A stretch of 64,000 bases of DNA, taken from the NCBI RefSeq assembly GCF_000002995.4, contig NW_025062476.1, forward strand, positions 8,678,501 through 8,742,500, given 5' to 3'. Positions within the stretch are counted from its first letter, which is position 1, and every line of letters starts with the position of its first letter. The DNA is from Brugia malayi. Lineage: Eukaryota > Nematoda > Chromadorea > Rhabditida > Onchocercidae. Under the pieces are notes generated by a model. The model did no database searches, was not told the origin of the DNA, and saw nothing but the letters and a program-made list of their open reading frames with translations. A program made the translations under genes and the position numbers. Below, one piece after another: positions 49,780 to 63,023 of the stretch.

Positions 49780-52527
49780 GCTAAAGTTTTCCTCATTCTC
49801 TCTCTCTAAAGCAATTGGAGATGAACAAAGGGAACTTCTATTCCTTCATTTCTTGATATTTTTTTGGGGGAAAGTGCATGAAAAAGGTAAAATCAGTTCG
49901 AGAAATTTTTGAGTGAATTTGTAATATTAAAATAAAGTGACCATTCCGTGCAATAAGTATTATATATTTTCAATCAATATATAATTTTTCCATGCACATT
50001 AACGAGATTCACGAAAATCGAAGGATTCTTTGCTAGCGAAATTTCCCGAGAATAAAATTTTCCCTCACTATTTACATATACAATTCTATAGTTTTAATTC
50101 TTTGTCTTCAAACCTTAATTAAAACCAAAGTTTTCCCGCATCGAATATTAATTCACAAGTACTTCAAGCAGTTTTGGTTTTACTGCTAATAAATTCAACA
50201 TTTCCAAAGTTCATGAAATCGATATATCTATGGCAAATAAAATAGAAAGGCCTTGCGTACGGGACACCATTTTCGACGATTCCTTATCATTACAGTTCGC
50301 AAGATGAGAAGCGAAATCAGTCTTTGTGGGAGTCATGCTAATTCTGAAATTTTATAATTATTATCACAGACTGTAAAACGGTTTTGGAGTGGTGCTGAGT
50401 AGTAATTAAAAAAATCTGAAGTGTATCATTTATACCTTAAATGATTTTTTGTAATTAATTTATAAGCGGTGTTTTTTGCATGATAGTAGTCACTTTCATG
50501 CACGGGAATGATTTGTACCTTTCTGTATCGGGCTGTCAGTCTTGAACAAATCATTTTTTCTTTTATTAAATAACTGTTTGGACGCGAAGAATGATCCAGA
50601 AGATTCTTGATATGTGCACATTTCAAGAGCTTAGATCAAGTATTCTCAATCAACTTTCTCCTTTTAGTTCTATTGTATTTTCCAAGATGAATGGGCCAAA
50701 CATATATTACCATTATCTGCCAAAAGAACTACAAAAGTGAATGAATGACTATTATCATTATGGTAAATTTGGTAGGCTGACTGAAAGGTCGTTGTTCAAT
50801 GTGCTTTTGTGGAATGTTTGCTTCATGAATATGCTAAAATTACTTGAAGTAGAGAAAGTCAATTGAGGCCTCGAATCTTTACTGCTTCACCTCATATTCT
50901 CCCTTCGTAGGATTCATAAAAAGTTTTAATTTTGATGTCATTTCCACTTCTGATCAGATGTTCGTCTACACTTTTTGCTCAGTAATTCTCACTTAAGATC
51001 GCTCAAATTGTTCTATGGACATGCATAGAGCTTCGTACATTTAAGAAACAGTGAGGGAAGTTTGAATATGTTTCCACAGTCAGAAATTAAGTAAATTGCT
51101 CTTATTATCGCACAGAATTTATTGAAAACAGAAAGACGAAATATGCAGGATTCTGTTTTTTACAACAATTATCATTTTTCATGTTGTGAAATTTGTAGCT
51201 GATCTGTTAAGATCTCAAATGCCATCATCTTGTTACGGATTTCATAGCAGTCGTAAGATGGGTAGTTCAATAACTGAATATTACTCATTCGCTTAATAAT
51301 ATTTGTCTCTTCTCTGTTATCATAACATTATTAGTTGAAGAATTCACATCTGCACCCTTTTGTTGTTGAAGCATATTCTAATCAAAAGTGCAATGCCAAA
51401 AATAATGTATACGGTAGTTCTATCAGAAGAAGCGGTGTAGTCGAGCAGTAGAAAACTCGAAGTGATTTGCATAATTTTTGTAACTAGTTAGTCACCGATA
51501 TATAGTAACATATGTTGTCTCTTATTATAGTCACACGAATTACCTATTTTCCGTAAATAAGAATTTCAGTGTTAATATTTCTTTTATTTATTCCAGCACA
51601 AAATTATTCGTCGACTCCAAAGAACGTTTTGTTCTTTGATGATACTGAACAGACATATATATAATAATTCGAGTGAAGCAGGTGTTTGAGATTTATTCCC
51701 GATTATTGCTGATTCTTTAGTACTTCTAGCTGAAGATTTTATAAAACTCTTTAAGAATAAAACCGCTGAACAACTTATTCTCTTATCTTTCCTGATGGAT
51801 TTATCCGTTTATTAAAGAAATAGATTGACGTAACCGCATGTTTGCTGCTATAAGATGTACCAGACTTCTGGATCGAGTCGAGTAATTCATACTTCCATAT
51901 GCAATGTCCATCTGTGTTACACTTTTGCATGTGAAAAGCCTAAGACTTCTATTTCCTCACTAGTTCACCTGCTGCTGTGAATGTTTGCATTAAAAAGATG
52001 AAAGCTACGTTGTATTCATTGCAGGAGTTGCTTGGTCATAATTGTTAATACAACCGAATTATTTGTCATATGAAATATTTGACCAGTTTGAATCAATGCT
52101 CATTTTTATGCTTAATCTCATTATTCGCATCAATCCTACATACATACATATTTCCATTTCATTATAACTGTTAATTCAGCGTAACAGCCTGACGTTTAAT
52201 AAAATTTTTATCGCAAATCTCATATTCGTCCTTCAAATGGTGTTTTTTTTTTTTTCGAATTTCCTTACTGAGATGGATGTATGCATTTCGTGTAGGATAG
52301 TTTTTTATGGTTTAACAAATTTGTGAACATCAAAAATCCACATAATTTGAATGTTGCGCTGTTCCATTCGTCTCGTACATTTATCTTTTATCGCACCGCG
52401 TTATGTTTCGTTTTCTAACTTAAAATTTGCATGAAACATCATTTCAGTGTGAGCTTCCAATTGTTGTTGAGAAATTCTTACTTCTCTCAGTTATCTGAAA
52501 ATTTAAAAGGAAGAGACGAAGGACGAA

Positions 52528-55500
52528 ATGTCATCCTCAAAACAAAGTGCTGAAAGCGAATATGAAATCGCTTATCGTTCCACTATTCAGCCGCGTACAG
52601 CGGTACGTACTCAGAGCCGACAATCCGGAAACTACAGTAGTGGTACGGTGGTCGGCGGAGGCGGCGGTAAGGCTATTTTTCTAGGATTTTATGCAGACGC
52701 TGACAAATTATCGTAAGGCATGAACTGTAGGAAGGAAATGCCGGAAATGACGCATCGTGCCTTTCAGATAGATTGGTTGAAAAACGAATCAATATTTGGC
52801 CATCTTTTTTTATCGAAATGAGATATCCATATTCTGTCAAGGCATAGTTCTATACAAAATTTTTTTGCTTGAATTCTCCCATTATAGCATTTAGAAAATG
52901 AAAAAAAAAAAAAAGAAATATTTGTATTCTTCATTGTCCGAAAGAAGGTATTTAAAGCTTAATTGCATGGCTGCTGTGACAGTTTGAAAATTGTATTTGA
53001 TGCTTCCCTCTCTTCTAAGATGCACTCCAGTTCTATTGTGATTCAATCGCGATTTTTATAGAAAGTGAGGATTTGGATCATTTGAATTAATTGAAGAATT
53101 TATTGCACCTACTACATTTCATTTTAGAGTTTAAATGCATTTGATATAAATGAAACTGAGCTATGGAATAGACATGTATATATAAAGTTGGAAATAGGAA
53201 TATACGTGTAGAATTGATTATCTTAAAATTGAAGATTACCATATGAGAACGATATCTGGAAGTCTTTACGTTAGTGAAAAGACGATAAAAGAACTGAATG
53301 AAAGTTAGTCCGGAAAATTGCATTCTGATCATATAAGTGAATTACAAAAACAGTTAAGCAGGTGTACAGAAATACTATAATTTTATTTTGTTCTCAGACT
53401 AACTTCGTTGTCTTTGAAAGAAAGTACTTTTAAACTTTTCATTTCCGTTAATTAATGTTCTCTGGTAAGCTCACTAAATTCTTATTCTCATCACAAATTG
53501 AACTAACAATGGAGCTATTCCTCTTAAATTGTTATCATTCCAAAAAGGCATACTTTTGTTTATTCCTGATGTATTTGAAGGTTTTTTTCTAATATGCGGA
53601 GGCTTACTAAACAATTAAAATATATTTGATGAACGTTAAACTTCATTAACATTATTAAGGGCATCAGTACCAGTTTAGTTGCTTGCCAGAATTAGTGATT
53701 ACAGTGATTACTTTTTTGAGCTACAAAAAGAGAGAAGATTTGTTCTAAACAAAATTTTCGACGGATCTAAAACTTATATCAGTTTAAAATATCAGAAGTC
53801 TTTCCTGCTACTACTTTTCCTCTTTATTTATGTTTTCGTAACATATCACACTGAATACCGGGCAAACACATACTAAAAGCGTCTGTATAGTTCGTAAAAA
53901 AGAGTTGTGTTGGCTTTTGCTCAATAATGAAAGAATTAATTAATAGTAGATACTGCTGCTGATAGATGAACTATCCTTGCACTATTCAATATAGCATTGG
54001 TCAGATTTACACAGCATTGATCTTATCAATAAATTCGGTTCCAGATGTTAATTTTTAAAGAATATTTGAAGGAATTCAAAATAAATATATCGTTTACTAA
54101 ATGATTAAAGGAAATGGCCTTCAATAAAGATTGGAGAAAAAATTCACAGCTTTGTCGGAAAATTAATGAACTCGAAAATAATCAATTTTTTATCGAATGG
54201 CACCATTGCACTATTTTAACCTTCTCGTTGTACAGTACTTTTAGTTACGGAGTTTTTTGCTTTCCATTACATCAATATATAGTCCTCACATTATGCATAA
54301 GTAGTTACTTTGCATTAAATGCTAATTTCTTGCGGGACACTACGGAAATACCATTTTTCAAGGTATATACTTCCGTTTTTTCGATCTTTTCTGAAAATCG
54401 TTGAGTCAGGAGTCCTCATCTTTCCAGTGAATTAACTAAATGGCATTCGACAAGCCTCTCGGAAACAAAGTAAAAGGGAAGTAGAAGACTGGAGGGCAAC
54501 ATATCAGCGATAAGTGATAAAGAAGCAGCGATACTTGATTGAGTGCTGGAAATAATAGAATATTTGGGGAAATTGATCCATTTTCTATAAAAAAGAAGTG
54601 TTGTCTCATAGTGTAGTGTATGTGGTTGCTGATTGATTATCATCTATACATGCAAGGTGAAGAAAGATTGGAAAAGGAACGAAAGGAATTTGAGGAAATA
54701 AAAAAAATTACAGGGAGCATAAGGAAGCTGCACGTCTAAGATGTCATGAAATGATTAAAATATCAATATCAAAGTTGTTGTAATATCAGTATCAGAAAGT
54801 AGCCGTATGCAACCCATCCCCAGTTTACTGACAATATCGCCTGCACGACATTTCAGCACCATTGGAAATATTCGTTTTATGAATGTATATGAATAAACGA
54901 ATATGAATATATATAAATAAGCGAAGTGCATTTTGTTTTGTCGAAATCATCGTTCCACTTTGCCCGTATCACATTCTTTCTATGTCTCCCAAAAGCATCA
55001 TAGACGAATGTTGTTGTAACCTCACGTGGGAACGGTCATGATCTTACCCATAACGATCGTTGATGGTTTTATTTGTGAGGTAAGACTGGCTGAGTGGAAG
55101 GCAGAGAACGAATTATTTTATCTGATAAAAGTTTCATTCGATTAGTCTTAACGCCATCTTTGAGATGTTTTCTGGTCTAATGATATGAGATATACTTATT
55201 TTTTTTGTTTCATCTGGAAATATTCAATTTGACATCTTTTACTATTATAATTTAGATTAAATTGATCTTTTAAAATAGCTCATCCGAAATATTTCTAGGA
55301 CATTGAAGTTGAAAGTATCTTCAAAAAGGCGTAGTGAAAATTGACACTTATAATTGTATTCTCTTTGGAAGTAGTTGAGGAAAGTGGATAGAAAACGGTT
55401 GCAAATGAACTCAGCAAAGGAATTTTATCAGAATTTCTTTTTTTGTTGATTTTTTCTCATATTATTGTCCCCTTTTTTGATTATAGTTTTTTTCAACAAA

Positions 55501-58500
55501 AGTTCAAGTACATTTTAAACAATCAGTGTTTATTTACTGCTTTCTCTACTAGATAGACATTTTTTATGCGACAAAATCTCATTTGATTTGAATATTGCAT
55601 TCTTAACGTGAGATGAATATTCCAGTATTGCTTCAAATAATTTGTTTAAAACGGTTTAGCTTTGTTTGCAAAGATTTAAGTTTTCCGAATTTGTTTTTCC
55701 AAAAAAAAAAGGTTTAAAACAAAAATTTGTTTTTTTTTTTTTTTAAACATAAGGTTCCGAATGTACTGACTGGCATGGAAAATTTCCCGCTGATTTCATC
55801 GTGCGCTCTCAATAGAACTAGGATCGGGAATTTAAGCGCAATACTTACATTTGACTAGATTTTCGAATAATTTATGTTGCTGTTTTGCTTCATCCTTTTT
55901 ATAAATAGAGCATACGTAGTCTAATTCCAAGAAGTGACTCTTTTTCAAAAAGATGAGTCATTTTCTTTTTGAGAAGATTTGATAAATGATTTTGAAAGAC
56001 TTGTTCTAATTGAAAACATTATTTTTCAGAACCACACAAAATTAATGATGACTAAGAGGTTTATGATATTCCAAAAGTTGACAATTAATGCCTTTTTTAC
56101 TGCTTAAACTATTTGGCAAATAGATACCGATGTAAAAGGTAATTGCATCTCATTGGATCTCTTCTGAACTGACGAACATAAACCACGGAGTACAGATATG
56201 AGACAGCTTGTCGTATATTTGTTGAATGGATTCAGCAACACTTAGTGCAAATATGGAACGATGATATCTTGCACTGTTCGATCGAAATCTCTCAGATTAT
56301 TGCATCGATGATTCACCTTCTGTCTAATTGTCGCTATCTACTGGATTGCCAGTAGGTGTCCACGGCAGCTGTCCTCCTGCAGTTATTCTGACAATAAGTT
56401 ACTGAACATTAGGCACGCAATCTTGCACAATTAATAGTTACTTTAAAACATGCAAGTGGTATAGATACAAACACACATACACATAGAGAGAGAGGAATGA
56501 TTGCGCCCCAACAGAATGATATATATGAGAGGGTTACGCATACAAGGACAGGTAGATGACACGTAGATTCTGCCTTGTTGACACTAACCGATGATGGGGT
56601 CTTTCTGTGCTGCTATGAAACTGCCAGTTGTTTATTATAACGTGCTGCTGATATTATTTATAGAGTTGTCTTCGATAAAATTCCATTTATTTTAACAAGT
56701 AACCTTATACAGACTAACCTAGCTGAGATTAGCTTAGATCAGTTAATTCAAATTAGTCGAATATATTGATCAGACTGCATGATTTAAAGCAAATAATCGA
56801 ATAATTAACATTGATTTGAATTTTCGCGCAATATTTTATCAAATCATCTCAAGTCTAAACACTTAGAACTAAGTAAGCAAAGTCACGTCAACTAAAATCT
56901 TTATCATATTCACTTCCATCATTTAAATTACTCTAGAGATAAGTGCTATATTAGCATACTTTAACCTAAATATATTACATTTGTTTCGCAGAAGCCATTG
57001 AAAATCTAATCGTTCTATTCAATATCTTTCAATCATCAGTTCAAAGATGTCCTGATAAGACTGATAAGGTCATGGGAAGAAAGGTAGGAGCGGAATAGAA
57101 ATGATTGCGGTGTATGAATTGTCCATGCGTGTGCGTCTGCGTGTGCATTCGTGAATGTATGTGTATATATGCGTGCATTTATTCCTGTGTGTCAGTAGTC
57201 ATGTATCGGCATTCTCGTTCTTATCATCAGTTAGTGTCACATAACACACAAGAATTGCTGAGCAGAATTCTCGATGTGGTCGTTGGTGATAGTAGCAGTG
57301 GTTCAGTGGTTGGTAACTTTTTCTACCACCAATCAGTAATGTTATTTTAAAGCCAATTACATCATTATTACCATCTCTATTACTACCTTCAGTAGTATGT
57401 CGACTATTGAACATCTGGAGCGAGATTTTTGATTGCAGATGGATTCTGCTAGGCGTTGATGGAATTTAAATTAATGAATCATCAGAAAGTGTCGGCTTGT
57501 TGTAGAATCCCCCTCCACTAAAAAAAAAAAAAAAAAAAAACTAAATAAATAATTGCTAATACCTTGCTTAAATGAATGAGTCATAGTTTTCAAGCTGGTA
57601 TACGCGAGCAGTTTAAATAGTGTCAGAAGAGTATATTTTTTAAAGATCTGTGAGTTTATCTTAGGTCGAAGTGAAATGTATTTGTCGATTCTCATCTCTT
57701 CGATCTCACTTTTTCTTCTAATTTTGCTTATTTTATAGTGAGGGATAGTGAGGGAAACTTACTTGTGCTTGTGATATTCAAATTTACTATTTGACCAGTT
57801 CCTGTTACTATTAATCTGCTGTCATCACATTCTGTAGTTATATTCAAAGAGAATAATGATGTATTCAAGTGACACAATTCGGTCGTTACCTGGAGCCAGT
57901 GGAGGTGAGTTAATTAACAATGAATAGAAAGTAGACTCTTTATGCTTTAATAAAAGCGTAAATTCGGGATTTTCTTAATTTTTAGAATGCTCCAAAAATG
58001 CACAATTGTTTGATATATTTTCATATCGAACTTCCATCTGTGTTTGTTTTCCAATTATGAATGAATGCACTGAGCTTCTTGAAGATTTAATTTCCATAGC
58101 AATCCTTAGCATTCTTTATACGGAAAATGCAGATATTGTTTATTGGAGTAAAAGCTTCTAGATTTGCTTACTTCTCTACCAGAAGCCAGATTCTATCGAA
58201 TTCAACTTTGATTCATTTTAAAAGGTTTAGGTCGAGTGCTAAAAATGGTCACCGAGATGGGTTCAGCATCTATTGGCGGTATTAGTCCAGCGTTGAGCGC
58301 AAATGCCGCAAAATCATTCCTTGAAGCAACCGATAAAGAAAAAAAGGAAATGCAAGGACTAAATGACAGGCTTGGAAATTATATTGATCGGGTGAAAAAA
58401 CTGGAGGAACAGAATAGAAAACTGGTTGCTGATCTCGAAGAGTTGCGTGGTCGATGGGGAAAAGATACCAGTGAAATCAAGGTAAATTTTGTAAAATATC

Positions 58501-61500
58501 CATGCAATCGAAAAGTAGTAAAAAAAAAAAGTGCGTCTTATGGAAATCCAGAAATAGCTGGATGAATCTTTTGTCTAAGAGCGATTTTCACTCGAAGGAA
58601 TATTCTTCAGAAATATCCTTCAGAAATGAAGTTAACTTAGATGTCACTTCGTTACAAGCGAAAAAGGATCGTTTGCTTGGAAGGTTTCGTTTATTTAAAT
58701 CAGCCCGAACTTTTTTGTTTTCATTAATATACAATATGAGAAGCGAGGGTGATATGCCGTATATGGTTGGTACTTTAGTGTTGTCAGCAGCAACCACCAT
58801 GTTTCTGTATCATTTTAGTTAAAGTCAGTACTTTTACTCGTAGTTAAAAAAACTTAGTGGAACTATTTGGTATTGTCAAAATATTCATTAGCATTAAAAA
58901 TAATGGCTGAAAACTAAAGAATCTTTTAATACGTTTATTTTATTTAAAAACGAAAATTAACGAAAGTTAACGCTGAAATTTTAAGTTTCCAAAAACTCCA
59001 TTGAGCAGTAAAAATTTTTCAAAAATACGAAATGTTCTGTAATGCGTGTGGGAAGATTGACACTGTCGGAGAATTCATTTAAAAGACAACATATGTGCTG
59101 AGAGATTGAAGAAATATGGAACATTTACGTATGTGTGGAGAGGTTTTGCAAAGGATTTTGAAGTACACATGGTGGCAACGTCATAATCTTTAGAATATTT
59201 TTTAGAAAAATATTTTACCCTTCTATAAGATCTTGTTCTAGAAGATTTAAACTTTTTCAAAGGTTGTGATTCGTTTCTTTCTAATTTCTTGGGTTTTATC
59301 AAAGCTTTATCAACTTTCTAGAAGTGTTTTTGTTCGAAAATGCTTAGCTTTTGATAATATTAACTAACGGAAGTGAAAATTTCATGTAGAATTGGAAAAA
59401 GTAAGGCAGATAGGATGAGAGAGAAGGCATGGAAGATGTCGTCGGATCATTGTGGTACACCCATTAAAGTAATATATTTAAGCTGTGTTTAATGGATTAC
59501 AGTTGACAGTAGTCATGACCAGCTAATTAACTCAGGAGCTTTTCACGATTGTGCTCCGCTTCGTTTAGGATTACCCAAGACACTAATTTACTATCATGGA
59601 TTATTGTTGAGCATTTAACATCCATATCTCTTACATGAACTTTCTGGTACTTTTATTTGATGTTTTTCCTGAAATTTTATTTGATTTCAAAAAAAAAACA
59701 ACAATTACTTAAAAATTGATTCTACCGAGACATTACATTTTTCTTTAGTTATGGTTAGCACAGTATGTTCTGATAATTTGCTATTACTTTTTCAGGAAAA
59801 ATTAGATTTTATAACACTGATGTACTTTTTAAAGACCGAGATTCATCGTTACAAATGTAATACTGAAGAGGAGTAGTTAAGTTATCATCGAGTAATCGCT
59901 CGCTTAGATATAATAGAGTCAACAAAAAGTGAAATTTTTGTAAAAAGAAGCAACGATTCTTTTCAGATACAGTACTCAGACTCATTACGTGATGCTCGGA
60001 AAGAGATTGATGATGGTGCAAGACGGAAGGCTGAAATTGATGTCAAAGTAGCACGGCTCAGAGATGACCTTGCGGAAATTCGTAGCCGGTTCGTAGCTCT
60101 CTTAAACTATAACTTGGTGTCTATTAAGAAATAAAAAAGATCACCGATGACAGTTCTCTTAAAAAATTTAAGGAAAGAAAAAAGAAATGTCCTACCTTCC
60201 TCCTTTAACTATTATATATATTGAAGTCAAATCATAAAAATATTGCAAAAGTGTCGTTGGTAAGTTAGAAATGCTCTAGCTACACTCTCTACAAATCATT
60301 TTTGATTTAATTTCATTTTTCATTTTCAAGCGTAATTGTACTTTTATTTTAGCTATGAAGACGTCCAGCATCGTCGTGAGAACGATCGCGAAAAGATTAA
60401 CCAGTGGCAACATGCAATTGATGACGCTCAAAGTGAACTGGAAATGCTCCGAGCTCGTTGGCGTCAGCTGACAGATGAAGAGAAACGGTTAAACGGTGAT
60501 AATGCTCGCATATGGGAGGAACTTCAAAAAGCTCGTAATGTGAGTAGTTTGATGCTTCTCGGGATCTCATTGGACTGGCAGAAATGGATTCATAGTACAT
60601 ACAACGATGACCTCAATTCGGGTTAGAACAATGTCCACAACTGAAGTGAAAAGGCGAAATTTATGAATCCAAAAAGTATTCTTTACTCAGTCCGATGTTT
60701 TTTCTCCTGATTACTTTTCGAATTTTTTGTTGAAATTTCAATTTAGTTAAAAAGAGAGATTATAGGATCTGGATGAAGAAACCTTAGGACGAATTGATTT
60801 CCAAAATCAAGTACAAACGCTAATGGAAGAATTGGAATTTTTGAGACGTGTACATGAGCAGGAGGTTAAGGAGCTGCAAGCTCTATTAGCTCAAGCTCCA
60901 GCTGATACTCGTGAATTCTTTAAAAATGAACTCGCTCTAGCTATTCGTGATATTAAGGATGAATATGATTACATTGCTAAACAAGGAAAGCAAGATATGG
61001 AAAGCTGGTATAAATTGAAGGTATAAATTTCTTGTGAGAACTATGTATCAAGCAACTGAACTTCATAGCTAGTTTAGAATCGAAGGCATAAACTTGTCAT
61101 CACTGCATCTTTGTTGAATAAAATAATTAAGATGTTGAGGTAGAGCAATCTCCGAAGTTTCTGTATTGAACTCTTAAGTTAAACATGTTTTTTTGATGAT
61201 TGTCATGATCTTAGGTGTCAGAGGTGCAAGGCACTGCAAATCGTGCCAACATTGAAGCAAATTATCAGCGTGAAGAGGTGAAACGAATGCGCGATAATAT
61301 TGGTGATCTTCGTGGTAAACTCGGTGACCTTGAAGCCAAAAATGCGTTGCTTGAAAAGGAAGTACAAAGCTTGAATAATCAGGTATGGTGACTGTTACAA
61401 TAAAATGACAATTACTATCAAGTTTAAATCTTTTCCAAACACACTACAATGACAGATCTTCCATAGTTTCATAAAAGCTCAATCATTTTGACATAACTTG

Positions 61501-62594
61501 GGAATTAGACATTTGAACATGATCGCTAAAGTTTTGCTGTTTTTTATTTTCTGTCCGAATTCATATCGCCAGGAATTATAGCTCAATGACGATCAGAGAC
61601 AATACGAAGCAGCTTTAAACGATCGCGATGCAACTCTTCGTCGTATGCGTGAGGAATGCCAAACATTGGTGGCTGAATTACAAGCACTGCTTGATACCAA
61701 GCAAATGCTAGATGCTGAAATTGCTATTTATCGGAAGATGCTAGAGGGTGAGGAGAGTCGGTAAGTGTCATTCACCAGTATTTCGCTGTCTCAATCACTT
61801 AAATTAAAAAAAAAAATTTCAGAAACTGAAAATTTCAGAATTCCGTTTCTCTCTAGATATTTAGACCCTCCAAGTTCCTAATTTTATATTTACAAATATT
61901 ATACCAGTGATTTTTTAGTTAGGAACTAGGAACATTTAAATCGATAAGTTAAACAGTTGACTACAAGTATCTTGATCTTTCCAATGAAAGGTTTTTAATA
62001 AAAACTGAAACAGCTCCATTTATATAAATGAGGTAACTCCAAATTCCTCCAAAAACGAAATTTCAAAGGACAAATTGTGTGATAAATGCAACTATTTACT
62101 GTTTTTGCGTTTAAGTATCTATGACATTTCAGTGTTGGTCTCCGTCAAATGGTTGAACAAGTGGTGAAGACACATTCATTACAGCAGCAAGAAGATACGG
62201 ATTCGACACGTAGCGTACGTGGTGAAGTTTCTACTAAGACAACATTCCAGCGCTCAGCTAAAGGGAATGTTACTATTGCTGAATGTGATCCAAACGGAAA
62301 ATTCATCATGCTTGAGAACAGTCACAGAAGCAAGGTAAGTACTTATTAGTTCAAAAGATTCCAGAAACATCAATCTTTGATTCTAATTAATATTTATCAT
62401 GAACGCCTGCTGCTTTAAGAAATTTCCCAGTCTACCAAAATAGATCTTCCAGACTTTGAAGAGGCAACCGTCTTTCTCATTCATTTCAGGATGAAAATCT
62501 TGGTGAGCATAAACTCCGAAGGAAACTTGACAATCGCCGAGAAATTGTTTACATTATTCCACCGAATACAGTTTTGAAAGCTGGACGTACAATG

Positions 62595-62649
<55 letters not shown>

Positions 62650-63023
62650 CATACATTCATGAGCATTCGGACAGTGTGCTCAGCTATGGTGGAAAAAAGA
62701 TTCCATTTCTTAGCTGTCCTATAAGTTCGAGAATTTTGTTTCATAAATAGAGATGAGTTATATAAGTTAACCATGTGTTAGCCTAGAATTTGTAGAAATG
62801 AATTGTTCTAAAATTGGATAAATCAATTTTTGCAACTAATAAATTTCCGTCTTGCTAGATTTGGGCACGTGATCAAGGAGGTATACACAGTCCACCGGAA
62901 TCGTTGGTGTACGATGGCGAAAATACGTGGGGTATTGGTGCAAACGTTGTTACGACTCTGATCAACAAAGATGGTGACGAACGTGCAACACATACGCAGA
63001 AAACAATACAAACAGGACAATAA
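52528..63023 (+). CDS. ifb-1: Cytoplasmic intermediate filament protein IFB-1
   Basis: Obligate partner of A-type filament proteins in nematode epidermal attachment structures and other epithelia. Exons for the long form: 52528-52666, 58225-58481, 59967-60088, 60353-60539, 60766-61020, 61215-61382, 61582-61760, 62133-62334, 62490-62597, 62859-63023; phases agree and give 593 residues. The head carries SESEYEIAYRSTIQPRTAV and a Gly-rich stretch. The coiled-coil rod starts near residue 88 (LNDRLGNYIDRVKKLEEQNR) and ends near 436 (EIAIYRKMLEGEESR); its length of about 350 fits the long, lamin-like coil 1b of invertebrate filaments. A lamin-tail Ig-like domain follows (KGNVTIAECDPNGKF to NTWGIGANVVTT), ending KTIQTGQ. 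It closely matches C. elegans IFB-1 as I recall it. An alternative first exon lies at 57856-57904. Exon 7 must use the AG at 61580-61581, because the AG 11 bases upstream would bring in TAG. Confidence 0.96.
52667..57855. promoter_or_regulatory. ifb-1: Long ifb-1 intron 1 with presumed internal promoter
   Basis: 5.2 kb between first exons 1a and 1b. By position it should contain the promoter of the short form. It holds mixed purine/pyrimidine simple sequence (ACACAC/AGAGAG near 56467-56493; a GT-rich stretch at about 57118-57200) and poly-A or poly-T runs. A 96-residue plus frame at 54114-54404 has no recognisable features and is not annotated. Confidence 0.5.
57856..57904 (+). CDS. ifb-1: ifb-1 alternative first exon 1b
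   Basis: Encodes MMYSSDTIRSLPGASGG when joined to exon 2, and ends in GGAG|GTGAGT, a strong donor in the same phase (1) as exon 1a. Spliced to 58225 it gives a 563-residue form whose head lacks the RSTIQPRTAV block. A CATTCTGTAG acceptor-like sequence about 20 bp upstream is a likely trans-splice site. Known C. elegans ifb-1 also makes two isoforms from alternative starts, which supports this reading. Confidence 0.75.
62598..62648. repeat. ifb-1: (TA)n microsatellite beginning inside an ifb-1 splice donor
   Basis: The donor after exon 62490-62597 reads AAG|GTATATAT, and the TA run continues for about 50 bp, so the donor's GTATAT is the first part of the microsatellite. Confidence 0.95.

Larger units (their letters stand above)
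42212..52527. promoter_or_regulatory. 10.3-kb divergent intergenic region, vps-18 / ifb-1
   Basis: No gene was recognised. The left end must hold the vps-18 promoter and includes a perfect 48-bp tandem duplication (42553-42648). The remainder is probably upstream control DNA of ifb-1 exon 1a. It contains (CT)n arrays at about 46934-46972 and 49754-49779, a GC-richer stretch around 46400-47100, and CTG/CAG-rich sequence near 49262-49290. Short frames across the simple repeats are not genes. I looked for tRNA and well-known miRNA sequences and saw none. Confidence 0.6.

Noticed and set aside
54114..54404. Plus frame of 96 residues in ifb-1 intron 1
   Set aside because: No recognisable domain, Phe/Tyr/Ser-rich composition, and no independent gene signals.
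62481..62774. Minus-strand frame with Tyr-Ile repeats over ifb-1 exon 9
   Set aside because: Antisense shadow of ifb-1 plus the TA microsatellite.
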